The position numbers and the translations under genes are program-made. A DNA stretch of 64,000 nucleotides from Gemmatimonadota bacterium (GTDB lineage: Bacteria; 4572-55; J002). The stretch spans positions 1 through 64,000 of the forward strand of contig RFFQ01000146.1 in NCBI GenBank assembly GCA_003697105.1. Reading direction: 5' to 3'. Shown in pieces: positions 19,688 to 29,075 of this stretch. How positions within the stretch are numbered: position 1 is the stretch's first letter; every line of letters begins with the position of its first letter. The notes under the pieces are model-generated. The model made no database searches, was not told where the DNA came from, and saw only the letters and a list, made by a program, of their open reading frames with translations.

Positions 19688-20743
19688 TCACCCCACCGCC
19701 CAGTGATACGGATCCGGGTAATTAAGATATTTCTTTTGACCCAGTTGATGTGCCGCATGAATCGCCCAGTAGGGGTCGCGTAACATCTCTCGCCCTAATA
19801 GAACGAGGTCTGCCTGACCCAAGCGAATGATCTGATCCGCTTGGCGGGGTTCGGTGATAATGCCCACAGCGGCAGTCGGTATCGCCGCTTCCCGCCGAAT
19901 TCGTTCCGCAAATGGGACTTGAAATCCAGACCCCACCGGATAGTGGGCATCGATCACGGCGCCCCCGGAGCTACAATCGATTAGGTCTATCCCTTCCCTT
20001 TTCAATATGTGGGAAAGCTCGACAGATTCTTCAATGGTCCAGCCACCTTCCACCCAATCCGTACAGGAAAGACGGACGGTAAAAGGCTTATTTTCGGGCC
20101 AGACCTCACGCATCAGCCGGACGGTTTCAATGGTAAACCGAATCCGATTCTCAAAACTGCCCCCATAAGCATCTGTACGGTGGTTGGATAAAGGGGAGTG
20201 GAAACTATGTACCAAGTAGCCATGGGCACCATGGAGTTCCAACCAGTCGTAGCCGGCATCCACTGCCCGGCGGGTTGCTTCCCGAAAGGCGTGTTGTACA
20301 GTCTGAATATCATCGCGGGTCATCTCTTGTGGAATCCAACTGGCATTGCCACCAAAAGCAATCGGGCTGGGGGCAATCTGTTGCCAATCGCCCCATACCC
20401 CATTCCAGCGGCGGGGTGTACCGGCTTTTCGCCCGGCGTGCCCCAACTGGATACCCGGTACTGCCCCCCACCTCTTGATAAAACGGGTGATGGGGATCAT
20501 GGGTTCAATCTGATCATCATTCCAAAGTCCCACATCGTTGGGGGAAATTTGTCCGCGATATTCTACGGCGGTCGCTTCTGCGATGACCAGCGCGGCACCA
20601 CCAACTGCCCGTGACCCCAAATGCACCAGATGCCAGTCGTTCATCATTCCCCCTTCACTACTGTATTGGCACATGGGCGATACCCCAATCCGGTTACGAA
20701 GCGTGACCGCTTTTATCCTAAATTCATCAAATAAATGTGACAT
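19688..20743 (-). CDS. NADH:flavin oxidoreductase, old yellow enzyme (YqjM/NamA-like)
   Basis: NRIGVSPMCQYSSEGGMMNDWHLVHLGSRA...ELHGAHGYLVHSFHSPLSNHRTDAYGGSFENR; start MSHLF has AGGAA upstream. Confidence 0.95.
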   Translation of the reverse strand: MSHLFDEFRIKAVTLRNRIGVSPMCQYSSEGGMMNDWHLVHLGSRAVGGAALVIAEATAVEYRGQISPNDVGLWNDDQIEPMIPITRFIKRWGAVPGIQLGHAGRKAGTPRRWNGVWGDWQQIAPSPIAFGGNASWIPQEMTRDDIQTVQHAFREATRRAVDAGYDWLELHGAHGYLVHSFHSPLSNHRTDAYGGSFENRIRFTIETVRLMREVWPENKPFTVRLSCTDWVEGGWTIEESVELSHILKREGIDLIDCSSGGAVIDAHYPVGSGFQVPFAERIRREAAIPTAAVGIITEPRQADQIIRLGQADLVLLGREMLRDPYWAIHAAHQLGQKKYLNYPDPYHWAVG

Positions 20744-20836
20744 GATTCCTCTTTCCAAAAAATGAACATGAGTGTGCTTTCTTGAGGGACGCGGATTGAA
20801 TACACAATTCTGCCACGATTGTCAAAGGGTTATTGT

Positions 20837-20865
20837 TTGCCTGAATGCGGCGTTTGTGTTATATT
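20837..20865 (+). promoter_or_regulatory. Sigma70-type promoter
   Basis: TTGCCT-17 nt-TATATT upstream of the frameshifted small ORF. Confidence 0.45.
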
Positions 20866-20916
20866 CTGCGCAGTCCAAATGTATCGAATTTTTACAACCA
20901 CTTGCTTATAATGAGG

Positions 20917-21194
20917 ATGTTGCTTGTGACTTTTGAAAAAAGGTTCGTATTCACTCTACCGACCCCGATCTGGAGTCGATCAACGGCGAGTTGGGGGTGA
21001 TTCTCGGAATGGGCACGGATGCCGAACCGGTTGTATATGGTGTATTCATTTACCGTGATGAAACGGTTTGGTCGTTAGAGGCAGTACACTTGCCATCTAC
21101 TGGTGAATTTGCTCGCTGGGAACATCTTTATGAGGATGCCACCGTGATTCGAGTGCAAGTAGATGAAAGTGGGCGCGGTATTTTAGCCGAATAA
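20917..21194 (+). CDS. Small hypothetical protein, apparently frameshifted at an A6 run
   Basis: ATG at 20917 reads MLLVTFEK, then a -1 shift at AAAAAAGG (20936-20943) gives KVRIHSTDPDLESINGELGVILGMGTDAEP...RGILAE. ORF track sees only the TTG-start part (20991-21194). Confidence 0.45.
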
Positions 21195-21202
21195 GAGAGT
21201 CC

Positions 21203-22018
21203 TTGTCCCGTTCCGAATGGATGCCCTGTCTGACCTTCATACCCCCATCCCCACAGCGGGTCAATCACATGATTCCTACCTGGCAAAATAGTTTGCACAG
21301 TGATGGTACATCGCTATTTTTATCGCCCAACTATCCCCAGTTGGGGGAGGATGTCACCGTCAAACTCCGGGTGTTTAAAACAAACCCGATCTGGAGGATT
21401 TGGGTGCGAACGATCCCCGATGGCGAACCGCTCTTTTACGACATGACGTGTCTAGCAACAGATGCTATTTTTGAATGGTGGCAAACCGAGATACGCCTCG
21501 ATGCTCCCCTTGTGAACTACCGGTTTTTGCTGGAAGATGACCAACACCAGCGTTGGCACTACAATCAAGCGGGCTGTTGGGCACACGAACCTCCCGATGA
21601 TGCCGATTTTAAGATTATCGCCGGTTACCATCCACCGGCGTGGCTTCACGACCGAATTTTTTACCAGATTTTTCCGGATCGGTTCTGTGATGGTGACCCG
21701 GCGAAGAACGTCCGGGAGGGGGAATATACCTATTTGGGTTACACGACCTCTACCCGAAACTGGGGTGACCCTCCCCCAAAATGGGCAACTCACGGAAATT
21801 TGGACTTTTTCGGAGGTGACCTCGCGGGGATTCAACAGCAGATTTGCTATTTGCAGGAGTTAGGGGTCAATGCACTCTATCTCAATCCCATTTTTGAAGC
21901 GCGGAGCAACCATAAATATGACCCTGTGGATTATTTCAAAATTGATGCGCACTTCGGGACAAATGCAGGCTTTGCCCGTCTGATTTACAGGTATTCTTTG
22001 CCTGAAGGTTTCGTTTAG
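21203..22018 (+). pseudogene. C-terminally truncated GH13 alpha-amylase family gene (maltodextrin glucosidase/neopullulanase-like)
   Basis: CBM34-like N-terminus, then DRIFYQIFPDRFCDGD and ALYLNPIFEARSNHKYDPVDYFKIDAHFGT; stops before the conserved catalytic regions. A more plausible start is ATG 21269. Confidence 0.75.
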
Positions 22019-22089
22019 AAAATCATTTGACATCTGTCTTGTTTCACCCTACTTTCTGTGCCGAAATCAGCGTCGATTCGGGTTTTTTG

Positions 22090-22119
22090 TTGACGTAAAC
22101 GTGAAAGTTCAGCTATAAT
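22090..22119 (+). promoter_or_regulatory. Strong sigma70-type promoter
   Basis: TTGACG-18 nt-TATAAT immediately upstream of the glycosyltransferase. Confidence 0.6.
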
Positions 22120-22130
22120 TACTAGGATTC

Positions 22131-23024
22131 GTGATGATGTCTGTACCGCGTACGGTCATGGTTTCCGCATCGATTGTGACGTGGAATAGTGCCGCTTACA
22201 TTCGGGATTGTTTACGCTCTTTACTGGATTCTGGACCTCGCATTCAATTGGAGATCACGGTTGTTGATAATGCCTCATCTGATGAGACGGTGAGCGTGAT
22301 TCAGCGTGAGTTTCCTCATATCCGGCTTATTCAAAATGAGACAAATCTGGGTTATACGCGGGCGATGAATCAAGGTATTGCTGGTGCGCAGGGGGATTTT
22401 ATTTTGCAACTCAATCCCGACACCATCTTGTTTCCGGGGGCACTGGAGACGATGGTTGATTTTTTGCAGATGCACCCAGAAGTAGGCTTGGTGGGACCGC
22501 AATTACTTGACCCCGATGGAACGGTACAACCCTCCTGTCGCGAATTCCCAACATTTCGGACGCTTGTGTATGAAATGTTCGGTTTATCATGGCTTTTTCC
22601 GCGCAGTCCCCGATTTGGACATTGGCGAATGGGGTATTTTGATCACCTCACGTCACGAGTTGTTGACCAGCCGATGGGCGCTTGTGTGTTGATCCGCAAG
22701 GATGTGATGGCGCAGATCGGGCAGTTGGATGAGCGATTTTTCATGTTTTACAGTGATGTGGATTTGTGCGTACAAGTTCAGCGTTTGGGTTATCAAAATT
22801 ATTTTTTAGTGGATGCACAAGTAACCCATTATAAAGGGGTTAGTGTTAAGCGTCGCCGTCCGGCGATGATTTACTCTGCCCACCAAAGCATGTATGCCTT
22901 TTTGAAGAAATATTACGCAAATCAGCCGTTGAAACTTGCTTTAAGCAAAGCGATATTATTTATCGGTAGCGGGTTGCGTATCAGTTGGGATTATTCAACC
23001 GTATGGCTTCACGCAAAATCTTAA
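22131..23024 (+). CDS. Family 2 glycosyltransferase (rhamnosyltransferase-like)
   Basis: SIVTWNSAAYIRDCLRSLL...VVDNASSDETV...NLGYTRAMNQGI...LNPDT...FFMFYSDVDLCVQVQRLG. Confidence 0.93.
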   Translation: MMMSVPRTVMVSASIVTWNSAAYIRDCLRSLLDSGPRIQLEITVVDNASSDETVSVIQREFPHIRLIQNETNLGYTRAMNQGIAGAQGDFILQLNPDTILFPGALETMVDFLQMHPEVGLVGPQLLDPDGTVQPSCREFPTFRTLVYEMFGLSWLFPRSPRFGHWRMGYFDHLTSRVVDQPMGACVLIRKDVMAQIGQLDERFFMFYSDVDLCVQVQRLGYQNYFLVDAQVTHYKGVSVKRRRPAMIYSAHQSMYAFLKKYYANQPLKLALSKAILFIGSGLRISWDYSTVWLHAKS

Positions 23025-24064
23025 CCGTCGCTTTAATGACCTTGATCTTGATTAGCAGTTTCCCGGTAATGAGCCGGGGACAGGTGACCGCTTTTCGGGA
23101 AACGCCCCGTGCCGGAGGAATGGGTCGCGCCTTCATTGCCGTTGCCGAAGGGGTCGATGCCGTCTTCCATAACCCATCTGGGTTGGCACGAAATACGCGA
23201 TTTCCCAAAATTTTCTATAGCGGTATTGACGAATTCAGTTATGATTGGACACGGGAAGGTCTCTCGCAGAAATTTCAGGATCGAGGGGGATATTTCACGA
23301 CAGTTGAATATTCGGCATCACTCACCGGACGAATGCGGCAGGTGACCGGACTTCCGCCGGATAACATAAGTGATGAATCGTGGTCATATCGCGAATATCA
23401 TCTTGAAATTTCCTCTGCCGAGCCTACTTCCGAGCAGTTGTTGGTTGGGCTTAGCGGTTATTACACCTACCAAACCAGCGCGGATTGGAAATTTTCCCGG
23501 CAACATAGTTTTGGAGGAGACCTCTCGCTCTTATTCAGCCCCCAAAAATATGTGCAACTGGGGTTGGTCACCCATAACTTGCTAAAAACAAAATCGAATA
23601 CCGTTTATTTTGATTACTTTGGACGCGGGATTGTGACCCGCGATGCCCCGCGTGACTTCAGTGTGGGGGTTTGTTTCCGCTTAGGCAGAGGGTTTTTGCT
23701 CGCCGGCGATATTCATAACGTGTTGGAACGGACAATCCATACCGCCACATTTGAAAATGAGATTGAACTCCGCCGGAGCTACCATCTCGGTCTGGAAATA
23801 GACCTGTTCCAAACCATTCAAGTCCGAAGCGGTGTGAGTACGTCCTATCAGATTGTCGATTTTTACGATGAAACCGATGACGGTGATTTTAGTTACACCG
23901 CTACAAGTAGTTTTTCCGTTGGACTGGGAGCGCGCTATCGTCACATGAGTATGGATACCGCATTTATTTTAGATAAGCGCCGGGATAAAATGAAAAATTT
24001 TGAAGATGTTACCATCAAACGGGACCCGTATCACCTGATGTTTTCGTTGGTATGGGCATTATAA
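23003..24064 (+). CDS. PorV/UPF0164-like outer-membrane beta-barrel protein
   Basis: Signal peptide; RETPRAGGMGRAFIAVAEGVDAVFHNPSGLA; beta-strand-rich remainder. Confidence 0.75.
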   Translation: MASRKILTVALMTLILISSFPVMSRGQVTAFRETPRAGGMGRAFIAVAEGVDAVFHNPSGLARNTRFPKIFYSGIDEFSYDWTREGLSQKFQDRGGYFTTVEYSASLTGRMRQVTGLPPDNISDESWSYREYHLEISSAEPTSEQLLVGLSGYYTYQTSADWKFSRQHSFGGDLSLLFSPQKYVQLGLVTHNLLKTKSNTVYFDYFGRGIVTRDAPRDFSVGVCFRLGRGFLLAGDIHNVLERTIHTATFENEIELRRSYHLGLEIDLFQTIQVRSGVSTSYQIVDFYDETDDGDFSYTATSSFSVGLGARYRHMSMDTAFILDKRRDKMKNFEDVTIKRDPYHLMFSLVWAL

Positions 24065-24151
24065 GTGGATTAAGTATGCCCCATTTCCGTCATCAATGCG
24101 CCCGTTGGTGATGATTACCGTTCTGTTTTTTGATCCAAGCAGGAGAGACCT

Positions 24152-25333
24152 ATGAATCGTCCTTCCGATGGCACCATGCCGGATTTGCCATTGCTGATCA
24201 TCACCCTCATCTTAGTGGGAATCGGCACCGTGATGGTATATAGCTCCAGTGTTGCGGTTGCCGCACGTGAGTTTGGGGGTGCGGAGTTTTTTCTTAAGCG
24301 ACAAATTGCCCGGGCAGTGATTGCCGTCATTATTATGACACTCTTTTTGATGTTTGATTACCGCCTTTACCAGCAGATGGCTAAAGTGCTTTTTGCTGTT
24401 TGCTTAGGGTTATTGTTGATTGTGCTTTTGCCGCAGGTCGGGGGGCGTGTCGTTGCGGAAACCAACGTTCGCCGTTGGCTCTCATTTGGTTCGCTTACGT
24501 TTCAGCCGGTGGAGTTTGTCAAAATTGGGTTAATTATTTATCTTGCGGCGGCCTTAGTGCGCAAGCGCGAGGTGATCACCTCCTTCACCCAAGGGTATCT
24601 CCCCTTACTGCTGGTGGTTGCCATCACCTTCACCTTAATTGTCTCCCAGCCGGCATTTGGCTATGCGTTGCTGATTGGGATGATTTCCATGGTGATGCTG
24701 TTTGTCGGGGGAGTCAAAATCTCGCATCTGGTTTTAACGGCGATTTCCGCACTGCCATTTTTATACCTGATTGTCCTGCGTGCCGATTACCGGTTACAAC
24801 GGGTGCTGACCTTTTTAAACCCGGAAAGCGACCCGTTAGATAAAGGATACCAACTGCATCAGTCTTTAATTGCCATTGGTTCGGGGCAGATTATGGGCGT
24901 CGGGTTGGGGCAAGGACGCCAAAAGTTCGGTTTTTTGCCGGAAGCCTCAACCGACTTTATTTTTTCCATTATTGGGGAAGAAACCGGTTTTATCGGGGCT
25001 GTGATTGTTATCAGCCTGTTTTTAGCGATTGTCTGGCGCGGGGTGCAGATCGCTCGTCACGCATCTGACCTGTTTGGATTCTATCTGGCAATCGGTATCA
25101 CGGCGATGATTTTCCTTTCGGCTTGTATTAATATGGCAATGGTCACGGGATTGATTCCGATTACGGGATTACCGTTACCATTCATCAGTTACGGCGGGTC
25201 GTCCTTGGTGTTTACCCTTGGGGCTGTCGGCATCTTGCTCAACATTTCGCGCTATGCCTCCCCAGAGCGAAAGAAAGGGTTAGTCACCAAACATCCCTCG
25301 TTTATGGACAAAATGCGCTATGCCCAAAATTAA
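24152..25333 (+). CDS. ftsW: FtsW/RodA/SpoVE-family peptidoglycan polymerase, FtsW-like
   Basis: FGFLPEASTDFIFSIIGEETGFIG; TGLIPITGLPLPFISYGGSSL; adjacent to murG. Confidence 0.88.
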   Translation: MNRPSDGTMPDLPLLIITLILVGIGTVMVYSSSVAVAAREFGGAEFFLKRQIARAVIAVIIMTLFLMFDYRLYQQMAKVLFAVCLGLLLIVLLPQVGGRVVAETNVRRWLSFGSLTFQPVEFVKIGLIIYLAAALVRKREVITSFTQGYLPLLLVVAITFTLIVSQPAFGYALLIGMISMVMLFVGGVKISHLVLTAISALPFLYLIVLRADYRLQRVLTFLNPESDPLDKGYQLHQSLIAIGSGQIMGVGLGQGRQKFGFLPEASTDFIFSIIGEETGFIGAVIVISLFLAIVWRGVQIARHASDLFGFYLAIGITAMIFLSACINMAMVTGLIPITGLPLPFISYGGSSLVFTLGAVGILLNISRYASPERKKGLVTKHPSFMDKMRYAQN

Positions 25334-26417
25334 GATTGTGATTGCGGGAGGTGGGACTGGCGGGCATGTCTATCCGGGCATTGCAATTGCGCAGGAATTA
25401 AAACGGCTGCAACCGGATTGCGAAATCACCTTTGTCGGGACAAAACACCGGATTGAAAGCCGGATTGTACCGAAAGAGGGTTTTCCGTTTAAGTCTATTT
25501 GGGTTCTCCCCTTTTCACGACGCTTCCACTGGCGCACGGTGCTGTTTGTTCCTGTTTTGTTGGTGGGTATCATTCAATCCTTTTTTTTTCTACGGCGCTA
25601 CCGCCCGGCGGTCGTGGTTGGCACCGGTGGCTTTGTGAGTGGCCCGGTGTTGGTGGCGGCTCATGGACTCGGTATCCCGACACTGATTCAAGAGCAGAAT
25701 AGTTTACCCGGCATTACCAACAAGCTGTTTGCCAAATATGCGAGTGAAATTCATGTCAGTTTTGAGCAATCCCGGCGTTATTTTAAGCGGGCGGGTGTTT
25801 TTATGACCGGAAATCCGGTACGAAGTGCTCCCCCCAACATGACACCGGTACGGGCAAAAACCATTTTCCAACTAGACCCGCAACGTCCCGTGCTGTTAGT
25901 GGTGGGAGGGAGTCAGGGTGCTCATGCGATTAATCAGGTTGTCGGGCAGGCATTAGCGCATCTTGACCCGAATCTTCAACTGATTTGGCAGACGGGTCGT
26001 GCTGATTACGAGTGGGTACGCTCCGTTGCGGAACCGTTTGCCGGACGGGTTATCGTGCGCGACTTTATCTACAATATGGAAGAAGCTTATCTGGCGGCGG
26101 ATGTCGCACTTTGCCGGGCAGGTGCCACGACCATCGCAGAATTGATGTTGTATGGCTGCCCAGCGATTTTAGTACCGTTTCCTCAAGCGGCGGAAAATCA
26201 TCAGGAACTTAATGCCCAAAGTTTGGTTGAAGAAGGCGCGGCGGTGCTTTTGCGCCAATCGGAACTGACACCGGAAACCTTACTCTCTCAATTACAACAC
26301 TTACTGGATCATCCCCGTCAATTGGAGGAGATGTCTTTTCATCTCCGGCATCTCAGCCGACCTGATGCCGCTAACCAGATTGCCAAGCGCATTTTGTACT
26401 ATGCCGGGGAATTTTAA
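25320..26417 (+). CDS. murG: UDP-GlcNAc:undecaprenyl-PP-MurNAc-pentapeptide GlcNAc transferase
   Basis: VIAGGGTGGHVYPGIAIAQEL; TGNPVR; GGSQGA; CRAGATTIAEL. Confidence 0.97.
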   Translation: MPKIKIVIAGGGTGGHVYPGIAIAQELKRLQPDCEITFVGTKHRIESRIVPKEGFPFKSIWVLPFSRRFHWRTVLFVPVLLVGIIQSFFFLRRYRPAVVVGTGGFVSGPVLVAAHGLGIPTLIQEQNSLPGITNKLFAKYASEIHVSFEQSRRYFKRAGVFMTGNPVRSAPPNMTPVRAKTIFQLDPQRPVLLVVGGSQGAHAINQVVGQALAHLDPNLQLIWQTGRADYEWVRSVAEPFAGRVIVRDFIYNMEEAYLAADVALCRAGATTIAELMLYGCPAILVPFPQAAENHQELNAQSLVEEGAAVLLRQSELTPETLLSQLQHLLDHPRQLEEMSFHLRHLSRPDAANQIAKRILYYAGEF

Positions 26418-26432
26418 GGAGATTCTCCCTTT

Positions 26433-27245
26433 ATGTTAGAACAATTCTGGGGCTTGTCCTCTAAACCGTTTTTGAATACCCCTTCGTTGGATTTTCTGTT
26501 TGAATCGTCCGAATTTTCAGAATCTTACGCGCGGTTGTGGTACAATATGCAGGATTTACGGGGGGGTATCTGTGTCGTGACCGGTGAGATCGGCACGGGT
26601 AAAACCATGCTTAGCCGGGCATTATTGAACAAATTGAATGGAGATGACCGGTTTTCCACCGCATTGGTATTGAACCCCCAATTAACCCCCAATCAGTTGA
26701 TCAAGCTGATTCTGACTGAGTTTGGGGCAGTCAAAAAGCCCGCACGTTCAAAATATCAATTGCTGGAACAACTCAATGGTTTTTTGCTGGAAGAATATGA
26801 GCAGGGGCGAACACCAGTTGTGCTGATTGACGAAGCCCAAATGCTGAAAAAACCGCTCTTGGAAGAATTGCGGCTGATGACCAATTTTGAGACCAACACC
26901 ACCAAGCTGATTCAGGTGGTGTTGTTCGGACAACCGGAGTTGAATAAGATCATTAACCGGATTCCACAATTTAAGCAACGGATTGCGATCCGGTATCATA
27001 TTGAACCGCTTGATCTCGACGAGACGACGGCGTATATTAAGCACCGCTTACAGTGTGCCGGTGTATCGCTTGAGAGCGTTTTCTCCGCGGATTCTCTCGA
27101 AAAAGTGTTTCAATATACCGGGGGTATTCCTCGTGTTATTAACACGTTATGTATGAATGCGTTGATGGCTGGATTTATTCGCCACACCCGCCCTATTACC
27201 GCTGAACTGGTTCAGGATGTATGGGCGGATTTAGAAGGACGCTAA
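26433..27245 (+). CDS. ExeA-like AAA ATPase
   Basis: FWGLSSKPFLNTPSLDFLFES; VTGEIGTGKTMLSRALL; VVLIDEAQ; FGQPELNKII. Confidence 0.9.
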   Translation: MLEQFWGLSSKPFLNTPSLDFLFESSEFSESYARLWYNMQDLRGGICVVTGEIGTGKTMLSRALLNKLNGDDRFSTALVLNPQLTPNQLIKLILTEFGAVKKPARSKYQLLEQLNGFLLEEYEQGRTPVVLIDEAQMLKKPLLEELRLMTNFETNTTKLIQVVLFGQPELNKIINRIPQFKQRIAIRYHIEPLDLDETTAYIKHRLQCAGVSLESVFSADSLEKVFQYTGGIPRVINTLCMNALMAGFIRHTRPITAELVQDVWADLEGR

Positions 27246-27248
27246 CTT

Positions 27249-28034
27249 ATGGCAAAAAAGAAAATTAGTTACGCCAAATTGCTGGATTCGGAAAAACCGG
27301 TGAACCCGAAAGAACCGGTCGCCAATGTTCCACTATCAACACCGGAAGCCAAACCCAAACCGGAGGTGAACCCGAAAACGGCATCCAAACCGGCAGGAGT
27401 TCCGCCCCCACCACCGGAGAAACCACTCTCCAAACCCCCGGTGAAGCCAGACCGAACTCCGCCTGCTCCAGAAGGTAAATTGCACCCATCAGTGGAACAC
27501 GTGCTCCAAAATTCACCTCCAACGGAAGCGCCGCCCCCTCCAGCAACACCTCAAGAGGAGGCAGACCTTTCCGGCAAAATATATGGGCAGATGATCTGTT
27601 TCCGGCTAGGAGATGAAGAATTTTGTATCCCGATTACACAGGTCAAAGAGATTCATCCGTCAGTCGATATTATCACCTTGCCCAATCTACCCGAGTTTAT
27701 CGCCGGGATTATCCGCCTACGGGATATGGTTATTCCGGTAGTGGATTTGGGACAACGATTCCAGTTTCGCAATAAACTGTTGCCGGGTTACGGTACACTG
27801 ATTGTATCCGCGCTGAAAAATAATGAAGTGCTCGGCTTGCTGGTTGATTCGATTTCCAATGTGGAATATGCCACCCAAGAGAACGTCAAACCCTTACCTC
27901 CCATGTTTGACCCTGTGGAAAGTGAATATATGCCGGGAGTAATCAAGCTGGATACCCGCCTGATCGTGATTTTAGATATTGATAATCTTCTAAAAAATGA
28001 AGAAGTTGAAGAGCTTTCCGGAATGGGTCATTGA
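27249..28034 (+). CDS. CheW-domain protein with proline-rich N-terminal extension
   Basis: Pro/Lys-rich first 110 aa, then CFRLGDEEFCIPITQVKEI...NLPEFIAGIIRLRDMVIPVVDLGQRF. Confidence 0.9.
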   Translation: MAKKKISYAKLLDSEKPVNPKEPVANVPLSTPEAKPKPEVNPKTASKPAGVPPPPPEKPLSKPPVKPDRTPPAPEGKLHPSVEHVLQNSPPTEAPPPPATPQEEADLSGKIYGQMICFRLGDEEFCIPITQVKEIHPSVDIITLPNLPEFIAGIIRLRDMVIPVVDLGQRFQFRNKLLPGYGTLIVSALKNNEVLGLLVDSISNVEYATQENVKPLPPMFDPVESEYMPGVIKLDTRLIVILDIDNLLKNEEVEELSGMGH

Positions 28035-29062
28035 TGCACATCTCTGATTTTGATTATCATCTGCCGGAAGACCGGATTGCGCAAGAGCCTCTCCCCGAAC
28101 GGGATGCTTGCCGGTTGTTGGTCTGCGACCGCGCCCGCCAGCGGTTTGAAGACCGGATTTTTCGGGATGTGGGTGATTATCTGCATCCCGGGGATGTGCT
28201 CGTGCTGAATGAAACGCGGGTAATTCCGGCGCGGCTCTTCGGCCGCCTCGCTACCGGCCGGGAGATAGAAGTATTTTTGGTACATGAAGTCGAACCGGAT
28301 CAATGGCACGTGTTGCTGAAACCCGCTTTGAAAGCGAAAATCGGTAAAACAATCACATTTGATAAGGTCCCTCTCACCGCCACGGTGACCGATTATGCCG
28401 GACGGGGGCAACGCATCTTGAAATTTGAGTATGAGGGTGATTTTAAAACATTGATCGAGTCGATTGGAAATGTACCGTTGCCTCCCTACATTCATCGTCC
28501 GCCGGTTGCTCAGGATCGGGAACAGTATCAAACGGTGTATGCCCGCCAAGATGGTGCTGTAGCGGCACCTACGGCGGGATTGCATTTTACCCCGCACTTG
28601 TTAGACCGGTTAAAACAAAAAGGGGTCATCATCACCTCACTGGTGTTGCATGTGGGCATCGGTACGTTTCGTCCGGTAACCGTGACCGACCCGCGAGAAC
28701 ATCAGATGGATAAAGAGTGGTACTCCATTGGAACCGACGCGGCGGAGACGATCAACACCGCCAGAGCGAATGGGGGACGGATTATCGCCGTAGGCACGAC
28801 GGTAGTACGAACGTTGGAATCAGTGGCGGATGCAGGGGGCGTCGTTCAGGCACAAACGGGCTGGACGGATATCTTTATCTATCCTCCGTACCGCTTCAAA
28901 TGTGTTGACGGCTTGATCACAAACTTCCATTTACCCAAATCAACATTGTTGATGCTCGTATCGGCGTTTGCCGGTCATGAATTCACGGTAAAAGCCTATC
29001 ACCATGCCGTAAATCAGCAATACCGGTTTTACAGCTATGGTGATGCCATGCTAATTTTCTAA
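28034..29062 (+). CDS. queA: S-adenosylmethionine:tRNA ribosyltransferase-isomerase
   Basis: ISDFDYHLPEDRIAQEPLPERDACRLL...AAPTAGLHFT...GLITNFHLPKSTLLMLVSAFAG. Confidence 0.96.
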   Translation: MHISDFDYHLPEDRIAQEPLPERDACRLLVCDRARQRFEDRIFRDVGDYLHPGDVLVLNETRVIPARLFGRLATGREIEVFLVHEVEPDQWHVLLKPALKAKIGKTITFDKVPLTATVTDYAGRGQRILKFEYEGDFKTLIESIGNVPLPPYIHRPPVAQDREQYQTVYARQDGAVAAPTAGLHFTPHLLDRLKQKGVIITSLVLHVGIGTFRPVTVTDPREHQMDKEWYSIGTDAAETINTARANGGRIIAVGTTVVRTLESVADAGGVVQAQTGWTDIFIYPPYRFKCVDGLITNFHLPKSTLLMLVSAFAGHEFTVKAYHHAVNQQYRFYSYGDAMLIF

Positions 29063-29075
29063 CGTAGGTACAGCC

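Noticed and set aside
28028-28597. 189-aa minus-strand ORF
   Set aside because: Antisense to queA, which has clear conserved motifs.
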